Notes: generated by a model not told the origin, from the sequence alone. Counted from the stretch's first letter, positions 34,990 through 45,705 are shown. The stretch is 53,453 nucleotides of DNA from Rhodoplanes serenus (GCA_945897515.1 CAMDFO010000028.1:1-53453); one strand, 5' to 3'. Numbers and translations: made by a program.

Positions 34990-35637
34990 TCACACGTGCT
35001 CGATGACAATGCCGTGCATCACGTTGGCGACGTCGTCGAAGCGGTCGACCACCTTTTCCAGATGATCGTAGACCTCGTTGCCCACGAAAAAGTTCAGCGC
35101 AGTGCCGCCCGTAACATTGGACTTGTAGAGTTCGCGCAGGCCGCTGTCGTGCAAGTCGTCGGCGCGGCCTTCGAGCGCGGAAATCTGCTCGGTGATGGTG
35201 CTGATGCGGGTGGCTTCGTTGCTGATCGATTGCAACAGCGGCACGCCCTCTTGCACCAATCGCGCGCATTTCACGATCGCGTCCGCCATGTCGCGCTGTT
35301 GCGGGGTGAACTGTGTCACGTCGAACAGCTTGATGGACTTGGCGGTCTTCTGCATCTGGTCGATGGAATTATCCATCGAGGTAATCAGGTCGCGGATATT
35401 GCCGCGGTCGAACGGCGTAATGAAGGTGCGCCGGACGGCGATCAGCACCTCGCGCGTGGCGACGTCGGCATCGTTCTCGCGATCCATGACGATCTGATAG
35501 TTGCGCTCGATGGCCTCGCCGCCCTCAAGCATGGCGCGCAGCGCCTCCGCGCCGGCAACCATTGCGCGGGAATGCTGCGCGAACAACTGGAAGAACCGCT
35601 CTTCCTTCGGCATCAATGCGTGAAACCAGCGCAGCAT
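34990..35637 (-). CDS. DUF47 / PhoU-like Pit accessory protein
   Basis: A 215-residue helical protein of the DUF47 family, related to PhoU, which is generally found directly before pit and is thought to regulate it. Characteristic pieces are ENDADVATREVLIAVRRTFITPFDRGNIRDLI and SMDNSIDQMQ. I chose ATG 35637 because GAGG lies nine to twelve bases upstream, while the in-frame ATG at 35646 is too close to it. Confidence 0.88.
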   Translation of the reverse strand: MLRWFHALMPKEERFFQLFAQHSRAMVAGAEALRAMLEGGEAIERNYQIVMDRENDADVATREVLIAVRRTFITPFDRGNIRDLITSMDNSIDQMQKTAKSIKLFDVTQFTPQQRDMADAIVKCARLVQEGVPLLQSISNEATRISTITEQISALEGRADDLHDSGLRELYKSNVTGGTALNFFVGNEVYDHLEKVVDRFDDVANVMHGIVIEHV

Positions 35638-35730
35638 GGAGGACATCCTCGCTTACGGACCAAACCCAAGACTCAAACAGGAATCACGCAGAACAACGCT
35701 TCGAGGCGCTACCGCAGTTTTGCGTCGCGC

Positions 35731-36231
35731 TCAAGCGCGCGGACCGCAGCGCACATAGACCATGCTGCCGTAGCGGGTGGCCGCATCGGGATCGACATAG
35801 CGCGTAATCAGGACGCGGCCATCGAATGAAAGAATCTCACGGTCTTGCGAACCGCCGGCGGGCTCACCCGCCGGCCCGATGAAGTTGCGCTCGCCAGCCG
35901 CGCCCTTGAGCCGAAGCTCGCTCGCCTGGCGCTGGTCCGGCAGATGCATCATCACGCCGCCGCCGGGTCCCTTGGCGATGACATAGGGGTTGCGGCATTG
36001 CCCGCGCGCGGCGGTTTCGGTTCGGGCGCGGTCGGCATCCCGGTGGTACGCGGCAAAACCCCAGCGGCCGATGATCTCTTCGGGCTGGTATTTGGAGGGC
36101 AGCTCGATCGGGGCCGCGGGCGGCGGGGGCTCGGCGCTGGGGCCAAAGCTCGGCATGCTGCTGCAGGCGGGCAACGCCAATCCGGCGACAGCAACGGCGA
36201 GGGCGACGAGCGGCGACGGCAATCGGGCCAT
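35731..36231 (-). CDS. Putative lipoprotein
   Basis: A 166-residue protein with a clear lipobox, LALPACSS, at about residues 18-25, so it should be anchored in the inner or outer membrane. A Pro-rich linker follows (PPPPAAPIELP). The rest is a small beta-rich domain, with EEIIGRWGFAAYH and RDREILSFDGRVLITRYVDP-like patches, that I would compare with the AprI/Omp19 inhibitor fold; that is a weak impression. AGGAG lies 12 bases before the ATG. It is a single gene divergent from groES. Confidence 0.7.
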   Translation of the reverse strand: MARLPSPLVALAVAVAGLALPACSSMPSFGPSAEPPPPAAPIELPSKYQPEEIIGRWGFAAYHRDADRARTETAARGQCRNPYVIAKGPGGGVMMHLPDQRQASELRLKGAAGERNFIGPAGEPAGGSQDREILSFDGRVLITRYVDPDAATRYGSMVYVRCGPRA

Positions 36232-36405
36232 GGGCGTGCGAGCTCCTTCGATCAGGTTGGGACTCTGCGGGGCATCGGGACCGAGCGCAAGCCACTCCGA
36301 CAGCATCCTCAAGCTCGCTGCCTGAAGCACCGCGCGGGGCGATTTCCCAGCACCCTCCGCGGCTTGACAGCAGCAAGCCAACCGCCTATGTCCGGTCGCG
36401 AGCGT

Positions 36406-36432
36406 TTGGCACTCATTAACCATGAGTGCTAA
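36406..36432 (+). promoter_or_regulatory. CIRCE operator of groESL (HrcA site)
   Basis: TTGGCACTC, nine bases, GAGTGCTAA matches the CIRCE consensus (TTAGCACTC-N9-GAGTGCTAA) with one mismatch. It lies 70 bases before the groES start. The nine-base spacer is ATTAACCAT, which includes the CtrA half-site TTAACCAT. Confidence 0.92.
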
Positions 36433-36502
36433 GTGCTTCTCATACCAAGGCTTTTTATTCCAGCCGCGCATGCGCGCCCGATAACACGCCCACGAGGAAG
36501 AC

Positions 36503-36799
36503 ATGGCCAAGCTGAAGTTCCGTCCCCTGCACGACCGCGTGGTCGTCAAGCGTATCGACGCCGATGAGAAGTCCGCCGGCGGCATCATCATTCCGGACAC
36601 CGCCAAGGAAAAACCCTCGCAGGGCGAGATCGTCGCCGTCGGCCCCGGCGGCCGCGACGAGGCCGGCAAGCTGATCCCGCTCGATCTCAAGACCGGCGAC
36701 AAGGTGCTGTTCGGCAAGTGGTCGGGCACCGAGGTGAAGCTCAACGGCGAGGAGCTCCTGATCATGAAGGAGTCCGACATCATGGGCGTGATCGTCTGA
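36503..36799 (+). CDS. groES: Co-chaperonin GroES
   Basis: A 98-residue lid subunit of the GroEL chamber. Typical features are [15 protein letters not shown] at the start, the mobile loop [17 protein letters not shown] and [15 protein letters not shown] at the end. It is the first gene of a bicistronic operon controlled by the CIRCE element, so it should be induced when HrcA folds poorly under heat or misfolding stress. Confidence 0.98.
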   Translation: MAKLKFRPLHDRVVVKRIDADEKSAGGIIIPDTAKEKPSQGEIVAVGPGGRDEAGKLIPLDLKTGDKVLFGKWSGTEVKLNGEELLIMKESDIMGVIV

Positions 36800-36842
36800 T
36801 CCAAAGCGGATTCAGAGCAAACGAATTCAAGGAGTGAAGTAG

Positions 36843-38495
<1,653 letters not shown>

Positions 38496-38520
38496 GCTCG
38501 CTGCCAGCGAGAAATGCGAA

Positions 38521-38552
38521 GGGCCCGGCGAAAGCCGGGCCCTTTTGCTTTT
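38521..38552 (+). terminator. Intrinsic terminator after groEL
   Basis: GGGCCCGGC-GAAA-GCCGGGCCC, a nine-base stem with a GAAA tetraloop, is followed by TTTTGCTTTT. Confidence 0.92.
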
Positions 38553-38570
38553 GGGCTCAATTCCATCAGT

Positions 38571-38656
38571 CGTCATGGCCGGGCTTGTCCCGGCCATCCA
38601 CGTCTTACTTTGACGCGAAGCAAGACGTGGATGCCCGGCACGAGGCCGGGCATGAC
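38571..38656. repeat. Long palindrome, Bradyrhizobiaceae-type intergenic element
   Basis: CGTCATGGCCGGGCTTGTCC at the left pairs with GGCACGAGGCCGGGCATGACG at the right, with CCATCCACGTCTT/AAGACGTGGAT as the inner stem. I recall this sequence family as a frequent dispersed repeat in Bradyrhizobium and its relatives. Confidence 0.75.
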
Positions 38657-38685
38657 GCGGAGAGAACGGTAGCCTGCTTCAAAGG

Positions 38686-40536
38686 CTACCCTATCAATTC
38701 CTTCACCGCCCGGTCCGCCTGCTCGATTGCGAAATGCGCCCAGGCGTCGCCGCCGGCGTCGGTGTTGGCGATCGCGACGCGGCCGACCTTGCGGCGCGCC
38801 GTGGCCAGCACCGTGTCCTCGTAATCGTCGGGATCGAACAGCGAATTCGCCACGTAGCTGTAGCCGTGCGGCCAGCGATTGACCGTAATCGCGACGATGT
38901 CGCGCGCGGACGAGAACCCACCTGGACCCAGCATGCGGTCGAGATCGTCCCTGATATGCGCCTCGAAATCCGCAAACGTCATCGCCAGCAGCTTCGCCTG
39001 GCCGGCGCGGAACTGCGCCCGCGCATCGAGCCCCTGGTTCGGCGCGCCGGCGACGTGGACGAGATGCAGGCTCATCGGTTCGGCCGGATCGCGTGGATGC
39101 CGGTAGCCGCCGAGGCTCACCGGAAAATCGATCTTGACGCGGCTGTGGAACGACATCGGCGCTGAAATGTCGTGCACGCCGAGTTTCGCAAAGGCGTGCC
39201 AATTGCGCACCAGCACGCTGGTGTAGACGATCGGCGTCTTGATGTTCTTCGCCAGCGCCGCGCGTTGCGCCGCCGCAAGCTCCGGCATGATGTGCGGGAT
39301 CACCATGTGAAAGCAGGCCAGCACCGCGTGCTTCGCCTCGACCCGGTGATGCTTTCCGGAACGGACGTAGCCCAGCAGAACCTTGTCGCCAGCGTTGCGG
39401 ACATCGAGGCATGTGGACTCGAGACGCACACGGACATCGCTCCCCGCAACGTCGAGCCTGCCGTAGTCGAACGGCGCCAGCACCACGTCCTCCATGGTGC
39501 TGCCCGGCGCCACGCCGGGGATCAGCGCGCGCACCGTCAGGCGCGCCAGCGCGGCGTTGCCGTCGGGGAAATGATAGATGTAGGGCTCGCTCCACTCCGG
39601 CGCGGGTTTGCGCGGCAGGTTAAGACCGGCGAAGCCGGGGTAGCCCAGATCGCGCGCTTCGGCAGCCGGCACCGCGTCGATGCCGAGCCCGAAATAGCCG
39701 AGCGTGCGGCCCTGGAAGGCGTTCGCCACCTCCTCCGAGCAGCCGCAGATTTTCGTGAGATAGTCGCGATAGCTGGTGGTCTTGAGGATACGGCGCTTCT
39801 CGGCGACGGATTTTCCCGCCAGCGGATCGCGCGTGTCGTCGTACAGCGCCAGCAGTTGCCGCCTGCTTGCGTCGGATATCGGCATGGCGGCGACGAACTC
39901 CGGCAGCGGCCTGGCGTTGCTCAGCCGGCGGGTGGTTTCGTCGCTGGAGGTGGTCAGCGCATCGCCGGGGACCAGCACGTCACGGCCGAACGCCTCGCGC
40001 GAGAAGAACATTCCGCGCGACAGGCCCAGCGAGTGATAAAGCCCGCGCTCGAACGCGGTGTCGAAACGCGCGATGTCGACGCCGAGATCGCGCAGCAGGC
40101 CCTTGGCCGTATCGCTCCAGAGGCTGCGCGGCGATTGCAGGGACTCGCTGCCGCCGTAGCCAATGATGCGGCGGCCTTCAAAGACGAACTCGTTGCGCTT
40201 GGCATGACCGCCGAAATCGTCGTGATTGTCGAGAATGAGGATGCGGGCGGACGGGTTGGCGCGCCGATAGAACCACGCCGCGGCGAGACCGCTCAGACCG
40301 CCGCCGACCACGGCCAGATCGTAGCCTTCCTCGACCGGCAGGCTGTCGAATGACGGCCGACGGCCCTCCAACGCGAACGCATGCGCCGCCTCGAACGAGC
40401 CCTCGTGCTGGCCACGCAGCCCCATCAGTGCAGGCGGATAGCGATGCGGCTGCGCCGCGATCTGCGCCGCGGGCGTCAGGCCCGCCGCCACCGTGAGCGC
40501 CACGCCATTGAGGAAATCGCGCCGCGTGATCGACAT
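38686..40536 (-). CDS. Tat-exported FAD-dependent oxidoreductase, spermidine dehydrogenase-like
   Basis: A 616-residue flavoprotein. It starts with a Tat signal (SITRRDFLNGVALTVAAG). The FAD-binding Rossmann motif is VVGGGLSGLAAAWFYRR at about residues 73-89, followed by DNHDDFGGHAKRNEF. The general pattern is that of flavin amine oxidases, and the overall match I recall is periplasmic spermidine dehydrogenase. It lies 54 bases after the TRAP large permease on the same strand, so the transporter's substrate and this enzyme may be linked. The exact substrate is not determinable. Confidence 0.8.
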   Translation of the reverse strand: MSITRRDFLNGVALTVAAGLTPAAQIAAQPHRYPPALMGLRGQHEGSFEAAHAFALEGRRPSFDSLPVEEGYDLAVVGGGLSGLAAAWFYRRANPSARILILDNHDDFGGHAKRNEFVFEGRRIIGYGGSESLQSPRSLWSDTAKGLLRDLGVDIARFDTAFERGLYHSLGLSRGMFFSREAFGRDVLVPGDALTTSSDETTRRLSNARPLPEFVAAMPISDASRRQLLALYDDTRDPLAGKSVAEKRRILKTTSYRDYLTKICGCSEEVANAFQGRTLGYFGLGIDAVPAAEARDLGYPGFAGLNLPRKPAPEWSEPYIYHFPDGNAALARLTVRALIPGVAPGSTMEDVVLAPFDYGRLDVAGSDVRVRLESTCLDVRNAGDKVLLGYVRSGKHHRVEAKHAVLACFHMVIPHIMPELAAAQRAALAKNIKTPIVYTSVLVRNWHAFAKLGVHDISAPMSFHSRVKIDFPVSLGGYRHPRDPAEPMSLHLVHVAGAPNQGLDARAQFRAGQAKLLAMTFADFEAHIRDDLDRMLGPGGFSSARDIVAITVNRWPHGYSYVANSLFDPDDYEDTVLATARRKVGRVAIANTDAGGDAWAHFAIEQADRAVKELIG

Positions 40537-40589
40537 GGCGAGAGTTTACAGCATCCGCGGCATGACGCACGGGAAACGACCAAGCCTCT

Positions 40590-41915
40590 CTACCAGCCGA
40601 TCGCCTTGGGCAGCCAGGTGGCGAGGCCCGGAAATGAGAACACCAGCACCAGCGCCAGGATCTGCATGCCGACGAACGGGATGATGCCGCGGTAGATGTC
40701 GCCGGTCGTGACCTCCGGCGGCGCAACACCCCGAAGGAAGAACAGCGCCCAGCCGAACGGCGGCGTGAGGAACGAGGTCTGCAGGTTCACGCAGATCAAG
40801 GTCGCAAGCCACACCATGTCGACATTGGCCGCGACGAACACCGGCAGGAACAGCGGCACGGCGATGTAGGAAATCTCGATCCACTCGATGAAGAAGCCGA
40901 GGATGAAGATGATGAACATCAGGAACCAGATATCGGCCCAGATGCCGCCGGGCAGGAAGGCGAAGAGGTCGTGAACGATCTTCTCGCCCTGCAAACCGCG
41001 GAAGGCGAGCGCGAACACCTGCGCGCACATCAGGATGAACATCATCATCGCGGTGGTCTTGATGGTCGCCTGGCAGGTCTCGCGCAGCACCTGCCAGGAC
41101 AACCTGCCGGTCACCGCGGTGATCAGGATCGAGCCGAGCGCGCCCATGGATGCCGCTTCCGACGGCGCGGCAATGCCGGCGATGATGGAGCCGAGCACCG
41201 CTCCGACCAGGCCGACCGGCGGCAGCACGACCTTGAGCAGCTTGGTCGCAAGCTCCGAACGCGAAATCAGCGCACGCTCCTCGGCCGGGATAGCTGGCAC
41301 TTGTTCCGGACGAACGACGCCGAGGATGAGGATGTAGACGCAGTAGATGCCGGCCAGCATCAGCCCTGGAATCATTGCCGCGGCAAACAGCGTGCCCACC
41401 GACTCGTTCAAGATGTCGGCCAGCAGGATAAGGATGAGACTCGGAGGAATGATCTGGCCGAGCGTGCCGGATGCGCAGATCACGCCGCTGGCCAGACCCT
41501 TGTCGTAGCCGCGCCGCAGCATGCCGGGCAGCGTGAGAAGGCCGAGCGTAACCACGGTGGCGCCGACGATGCCGGTGGTCGCGCCCATCAGCACGCCGAC
41601 CAGCACGATACCGATACCGAGCCCGCCGCGTAACGAGCCGGCGAGATGGCCGATCACATCCATCAGGTCCTCGGCCAACCGCGATCGTTCCAGCATCATG
41701 CCCATGAACACGAACAGCGGAATCGCCAGCAGCGTGGAATTGGTCACCACGCCGAACAGGCGGTGCGGCAGCAGGTTGAACAGCACCGAGCCGAACCCGA
41801 GGAAGCCGAACACGAAGCCGGAGATCGCCAGCGTCAGCGCAACCGGAATGCCGGCCATTAGCAGGACGAAGAACGAAACCAGCATCAGGACGGCGAGCAC
41901 TTCCATCGAAAACAT
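40590..41915 (-). CDS. TRAP transporter large permease, DctM type (system 1)
   Basis: A 441-residue membrane protein with about twelve spans that carries the substrate with sodium or proton coupling. Family marks are GVLMGATTGIVGATVVTLG, IPPSLILILLADI and GPPSEAASMGALGS-like stretches (here APSEAASMGALGS). It overlaps the small-permease stop by one base. It is the third gene of dctP-dctQ-dctM and precedes the flavoprotein gene. Confidence 0.93.
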   Translation of the reverse strand: MFSMEVLAVLMLVSFFVLLMAGIPVALTLAISGFVFGFLGFGSVLFNLLPHRLFGVVTNSTLLAIPLFVFMGMMLERSRLAEDLMDVIGHLAGSLRGGLGIGIVLVGVLMGATTGIVGATVVTLGLLTLPGMLRRGYDKGLASGVICASGTLGQIIPPSLILILLADILNESVGTLFAAAMIPGLMLAGIYCVYILILGVVRPEQVPAIPAEERALISRSELATKLLKVVLPPVGLVGAVLGSIIAGIAAPSEAASMGALGSILITAVTGRLSWQVLRETCQATIKTTAMMMFILMCAQVFALAFRGLQGEKIVHDLFAFLPGGIWADIWFLMFIIFILGFFIEWIEISYIAVPLFLPVFVAANVDMVWLATLICVNLQTSFLTPPFGWALFFLRGVAPPEVTTGDIYRGIIPFVGMQILALVLVFSFPGLATWLPKAIGW

Positions 41916-42418
41916 CAGGCGCTCCGGAATGCGAGATAGCTTTTTATCGCGTCGGACAGCGACTGCATGAAATACAGCGCGAAACCAGTCGGAATGAGCG
42001 CCTTGATGATATAGCGGTAATCAATGCCGCCGGGATTGGCGGTGCCTTCGCCGATGCTCCAGGACATCCCGACGTACGGAATGCACAGCCAGATCACGAT
42101 CAGCGACAGCAGCATGCCGCAGATCGCTGTGATGAAATCGACAAACTTCTTGTTGCGCGAGCTGAGATACTGAAACACCACGTCGACCCGCACATGGTCG
42201 CCGTGGAGCAAGGCGTAGGACATACCGAACACGCAGATCGGCACCATGATGTGCCACTCGAATTCCTGCATCCAGATCGAGCCGATTGAGAAGCCGTAGC
42301 GCAGCAGCACGTTGGCGCCCATGACCAGCGCCAGTCCCAGCGCAAGCCACGAGGTGGCACGGCCGACGATGTCGATGAAACGGTCGATACCGCCGGCCAG
42401 ATTTTCCGCGGACGTCAC
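41915..42418 (-). CDS. TRAP transporter small permease, DctQ type (system 1)
   Basis: A 167-residue protein with four predicted spans that binds the large permease. The pattern WMQEFEWHIMVPICVFGMSYALLHGDHVRVDV (about residues 44-76) is typical of DctQ. It begins three bases after the substrate-binding-protein stop and ends one base into the large-permease start, so the three genes form one transcript. Confidence 0.9.
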   Translation of the reverse strand: MTSAENLAGGIDRFIDIVGRATSWLALGLALVMGANVLLRYGFSIGSIWMQEFEWHIMVPICVFGMSYALLHGDHVRVDVVFQYLSSRNKKFVDFITAICGMLLSLIVIWLCIPYVGMSWSIGEGTANPGGIDYRYIIKALIPTGFALYFMQSLSDAIKSYLAFRSA

Positions 42419-42421
42419 CCG

Positions 42422-43507
42422 TCAGGCCTTGCGTATCTTGTTGTGGTAGACGGTCTCGCTCATGTCCGCCCAGACGTCGTACTTCGCCTTGTAGGCCATG
42501 TAGGATTCATGGACCTTCTTGGTCACCGGGTCGCGCGCCACCGCTTCGTCGAGAATCTTGGTCGTTGCGACGCGCAGCGCCTTCACGACGTCATCCGGCA
42601 GCGGGGCCGCGATGGTGCCGTGGTTCTTCACCAGGTCCTCCATCGCCTCGGCGTTGTTCTTCTGGCACCACGCCTCGCTGATGACGTTGCAGGCGGCGCA
42701 GGCGTTCTCGACGATCGCCTTGAGGTCGGCCGGCAGGCTGGCCCATTTCGCCTTGTTGACGATGACCTCGCTCGCGGTCGCCATCTCATGCCAGCCGGTG
42801 GTGTAGTAGTATTTTGCGACCTTGTGCAGACCGAGCTGACGGTCGAGGAACGGACCGACGAATTCGGCCGCGTCGATCACGCCACGCTCCAGGTTCGGGA
42901 AGATTTCGCCGGGCGCGATCAGGCGCGCATCGACGCCGAGTTCCTTGTAAACGCGTCCCGCAAGCCCGGGGATGCGCATCTTCACGCCCTTGAGGTCGTC
43001 GACCGTCTTGATCTCCTTGCGGAACCAGCCGGTCATTTGCACGCCGGTGTTGCCAGCGAGGATCGGAACGAGATTGAAGCGGTCGTAGACCTCGCGCCAA
43101 AGCTGGGCGCCACCGCCGTCGTAGTACCAGCCGTTGAAGCCCTGGAAGTTCAATCCGAACGGCACCGCGGTAAAGTATTGCGCGGCGAAGCTCTTGCCGG
43201 TCCAGAAATACGAATTGGCGTAGTTCATCTCGACTGTGCCGGAGGACACCGCGTCGAAGCCCTCGGCGGCCGGGATCAGTTCGCCCGCGCCGTAGAACTG
43301 GATCTTGAGACGGCCGTTCGACATCGCCTCGATGCGGCTGCACAGATCCTTGGCGCTGCCGGGCCCGGTCGAATAGAACGCGGCGTTGGGACCGTAGAAG
43401 CTCGTCATCTTCCAATTGAAGCTGGTCTGAGCGCGCGCCACCGCCGGGGCCGCAACCGTTCCTGCCGCACCCGCCAAAGCCAATTTTGTGAAATCGCGAC
43501 GTCGCAT
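42422..43507 (-). CDS. TRAP substrate-binding protein, DctP/TakP-like (system 1)
   Basis: A 361-residue periplasmic binding protein with a Tat-type signal (RRRDFTKLALAGAAG). It resembles the mannitol/chloroaromatic and TakP 2-oxo-acid group: AAGELIPAAEGFDAVSSGTVEMNYA-like text, GNTGVQMTGWFRKEI, GLAGRVYKELG and HKVAKYYYTTGWHE. The conserved Arg of ligand-carboxylate binding is expected in KGVKMRIPGL. ATG 43507 has GGGAGG six bases upstream; longer starts are not signal-like. The likely ligand is an organic acid, without proof. Confidence 0.9.
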   Translation of the reverse strand: MRRRDFTKLALAGAAGTVAAPAVARAQTSFNWKMTSFYGPNAAFYSTGPGSAKDLCSRIEAMSNGRLKIQFYGAGELIPAAEGFDAVSSGTVEMNYANSYFWTGKSFAAQYFTAVPFGLNFQGFNGWYYDGGGAQLWREVYDRFNLVPILAGNTGVQMTGWFRKEIKTVDDLKGVKMRIPGLAGRVYKELGVDARLIAPGEIFPNLERGVIDAAEFVGPFLDRQLGLHKVAKYYYTTGWHEMATASEVIVNKAKWASLPADLKAIVENACAACNVISEAWCQKNNAEAMEDLVKNHGTIAAPLPDDVVKALRVATTKILDEAVARDPVTKKVHESYMAYKAKYDVWADMSETVYHNKIRKA

Positions 43508-43666
43508 GGTCACCTCCCGTTGGGTTGCTGCCTCAAAAAGCAAGCGACGGGCCAACCCGACCACCCTGAGAACGCCCATTGTGACTGGATTTTTGAGGCG
43601 CACAAGCAGGGTTGCACGTTTCCGCGGCAGCATGCCCAGAGAGCAATCAGCCCGCAGAAACAACGA

Positions 43667-44062
43667 TCAATTTGAGGGCAATTTGAAGCGCAAGGTGCGG
43701 GGGCCGATCAGGGTGACGGTGCCGCCCTCCCGGCGCCAGTTGGTCACCTCGGTCAATGCGGCCAGCAGTTCGGCGTCACCCGCGACGCGCTCGGGCGGAC
43801 ATTGGCGCGCGGTGGCTTGGCCGGTCATGACGGTGATGGTGTCTCCGGCCACGACGAATTGACCCGCAATGCGGTTGCACCACATTTCCAGGACGATGGC
43901 GCCGTTGGCGGCAACGTCCATGTTCGGGATGCGCTTCGAACCGCGCATCGGGTCGACGTCGAGGATCAATTCGCTGTCGAATGGAAAGCCGTCGTTCGCA
44001 AAACTTGCCACGGTTCCCAGCAGCGTTGCACTGAACGCAAGACACCAAGCCGCACGCTTCAT
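43667..44062 (-). CDS. Exported META-domain (HslJ-like) protein
   Basis: A 131-residue secreted protein. The signal peptide (KRAAWCLAFSATLLGTVASFAN) ends near residue 24. The small domain has the Met-Glu-Thr-Ala-like elements RQCPPERVAGDAELLAALTEVTNWRREGGTVTLIG that fit the META/HslJ fold as I recall it. A GGGAAAG box precedes ATG 44062. It lies divergent from the dienelactone hydrolase. Function is not known; HslJ proteins relate to heat shock and drug tolerance. Confidence 0.65.
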   Translation of the reverse strand: MKRAAWCLAFSATLLGTVASFANDGFPFDSELILDVDPMRGSKRIPNMDVAANGAIVLEMWCNRIAGQFVVAGDTITVMTGQATARQCPPERVAGDAELLAALTEVTNWRREGGTVTLIGPRTLRFKLPSN

Positions 44063-44214
44063 TGTTCTTTCCCTTGTTGGCCGGCGCACTATCAACGACC
44101 CGGACCGCCGGTCAAGATCGCCTGGGTTCTGGTCCCCCGGCCGCGCCGCGGCAGGGAATACCCCGGCATCCGGCTGTGTTATGATTTTGCAAGAATAAAC
44201 GCCCGGAGGACGCC

Positions 44215-45090
44215 ATGGACCAAAAGATCATCAATCTCTACGACGACTTCACCCACGGCGGCATGAGCCGCCGCGACTTCTTCGACCGCCTGACCAAGCT
44301 GGCGGGATCGGCCGCTGCGGCGGCCGCGATGCTGCCGCTGCTGCAGAACGACTACGCGCAGGCCGCGGTCATCGCCGAGAACGACGCGCGCCTGGTGAGC
44401 GAGCGGGTGGCCTACGACTCGCCGAAAGGCAAGATCAACGGCTATCTCGTGCGCGCCAAGGCCAAGGGCAAGCGCCCGGTGGTGCTGGTGATCCACGAGA
44501 ACCGCGGCCTCAACCCGCACCTGGAGGACGTGGCGCGCCGGTTCGCCGCCGAGGGCTTCATGGCCTATGCGGTCGACCTGCTGTCGCTTGTGGGCGGCAC
44601 GCCGGCGAACGAAGACGCCGCGCGCGACCTGCATCCCAAGATGAACCAGGACGACGCGGTGGCGGCGCTGGTCGCGGGGGTGTCATTCCTCAAAGCGCAT
44701 CCGGAATCGACCGGCAAGGTCGGCGCGGTCGGCTTCTGCTTCGGCGGCCTGATGGTCAACCGGCTGGCAGCCTCGAGCCCGGAACTCGACGCCGGCGCGG
44801 CTTATTACGGACGCCAAGTCTCGGCGGCCCAGGTGCCGAACATCAAGGCCACGCTGATGCTGCACTACGCGGACAAGGACGACGGCGTGAACGCCGGCAT
44901 CGCCGCCTACGAGGCCGCGCTCAAGGCCAACAACAAGAAATATACGCTGCACACTTATCCGGGCACGCAGCACGCGTTCTTCAACGACCTCGGCGCGGCG
45001 CGTTACAACAAGGAGGCCGCGGAGCTGTCGTGGCAGCGCACGCTGGCGTTCTTCAAGGAGACGCTCGGAAGCCCGCCGCGCGCGGCGTAG
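44215..45090 (+). CDS. Exported dienelactone hydrolase-family protein
   Basis: A 291-residue alpha/beta hydrolase with a Tat-like signal (SRRDFFDRLTKLAGSAAAAAAML, residues 18-40). Residue E95 (IHENRG), Cys175 in GFCFGG, Asp in HYADKDDGVN and His in PGTQHAFF make up the dienelactone-hydrolase set. The classical enzyme opens dienelactones of chlorocatechol degradation, but most exported homologues have unknown substrates. A strong terminator follows. It is a single gene between the two TRAP operons. Confidence 0.86.
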   Translation: MDQKIINLYDDFTHGGMSRRDFFDRLTKLAGSAAAAAAMLPLLQNDYAQAAVIAENDARLVSERVAYDSPKGKINGYLVRAKAKGKRPVVLVIHENRGLNPHLEDVARRFAAEGFMAYAVDLLSLVGGTPANEDAARDLHPKMNQDDAVAALVAGVSFLKAHPESTGKVGAVGFCFGGLMVNRLAASSPELDAGAAYYGRQVSAAQVPNIKATLMLHYADKDDGVNAGIAAYEAALKANNKKYTLHTYPGTQHAFFNDLGAARYNKEAAELSWQRTLAFFKETLGSPPRAA

Positions 45091-45116
45091 TTCGCCTCGC
45101 CTCCAAAAGCACTTGC

Positions 45117-45152
45117 GCCGCCTCCAAACCGGAGGCGGCGTTCGCATTTTTT
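45117..45152 (+). terminator. Intrinsic terminator after the dienelactone hydrolase gene
   Basis: GCCGCCTCC-AAACC-GGAGGCGGC forms a nine-base stem, then GTTCGCATTTTTT. The T run starts eight bases past the stem, so it is slightly displaced. Confidence 0.75.
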
Positions 45153-45272
45153 AAGCTTGCGTCAGCGGCGCGGCCTACTCGGTGCGGAGACCACCCCAGA
45201 GGCCCACGAGAAAATAAAGCGCTATGACTGCAATCGGCCAACAGTCGATCAATCGACCGCGCCTGGTCGGGC

Positions 45273-45464
45273 TCACGCAAACAAGCCACGAAACACGAGG
45301 ACTATTCCGACCGCGAAAGAGCCGATCATTGCGGTCACAATGTATCCTTCCCATTGGCTTCCGACGAAGCCGGCGGTTTTTCCTTCGCGCGGCAATGAGA
45401 AATACATGCCGGCCACGGCCGCCACCGTCAAAACGATCCCGGCGATAAGCTCGAGAAACTGCAT
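45273..45464 (-). CDS. Small membrane protein of unknown function (63 aa)
   Basis: A 63-residue protein with two hydrophobic helices (about residues 5-22 and 40-60) joined by a polar loop, LPREGKTAGFVGSQWEGY. GGGAG lies shortly before the ATG. It is the last gene of the TRAP-amidase series. No family recognised. Confidence 0.6.
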   Translation of the reverse strand: MQFLELIAGIVLTVAAVAGMYFSLPREGKTAGFVGSQWEGYIVTAMIGSFAVGIVLVFRGLFA

Positions 45465-45498
45465 TTGTCGCTCCCTAGGATCGCGAAGCAGCGCCGTA

Positions 45499-45681
45499 TT
45501 ATTTGCCGGCCAATGTGCCGCTTCGCACCGACCACACGAAATCGATGACCAGCAGGATCATCACGCCGACAATAATCGCTATCAACGGAAGCGCCGGAAC
45601 CCATATCGCCATGAAGGCGAGAAATGTCATCACCATCGCGATGCCGATAATTCCGGTGATCAGATTGGTCAGGTTGGCCAT
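45499..45681 (-). CDS. Small membrane protein of unknown function (60 aa)
   Basis: A 60-residue protein made of two strongly hydrophobic helices (about residues 8-28 and 30-48) with a short basic tail (RSGTLAGK). A purine-rich GGAAAGGGAAA precedes the ATG. It starts 24 bases after the amidase stop and precedes the 63-residue protein by 34 bases. Two such mini membrane proteins in a row, after an enzyme gene, could be membrane anchors or regulators of the transporter; no family recognised. Confidence 0.6.
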   Translation of the reverse strand: MANLTNLITGIIGIAMVMTFLAFMAIWVPALPLIAIIVGVMILLVIDFVWSVRSGTLAGK

Positions 45682-45705
45682 GACGATTTCCCTTTCCTGC
45701 CCGCG

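Noticed and set aside
34120..35829. 569-residue plus-strand open frame over pit and DUF47
   Set aside because: Composition typical of an antisense frame; pit and DUF47 are unmistakable.
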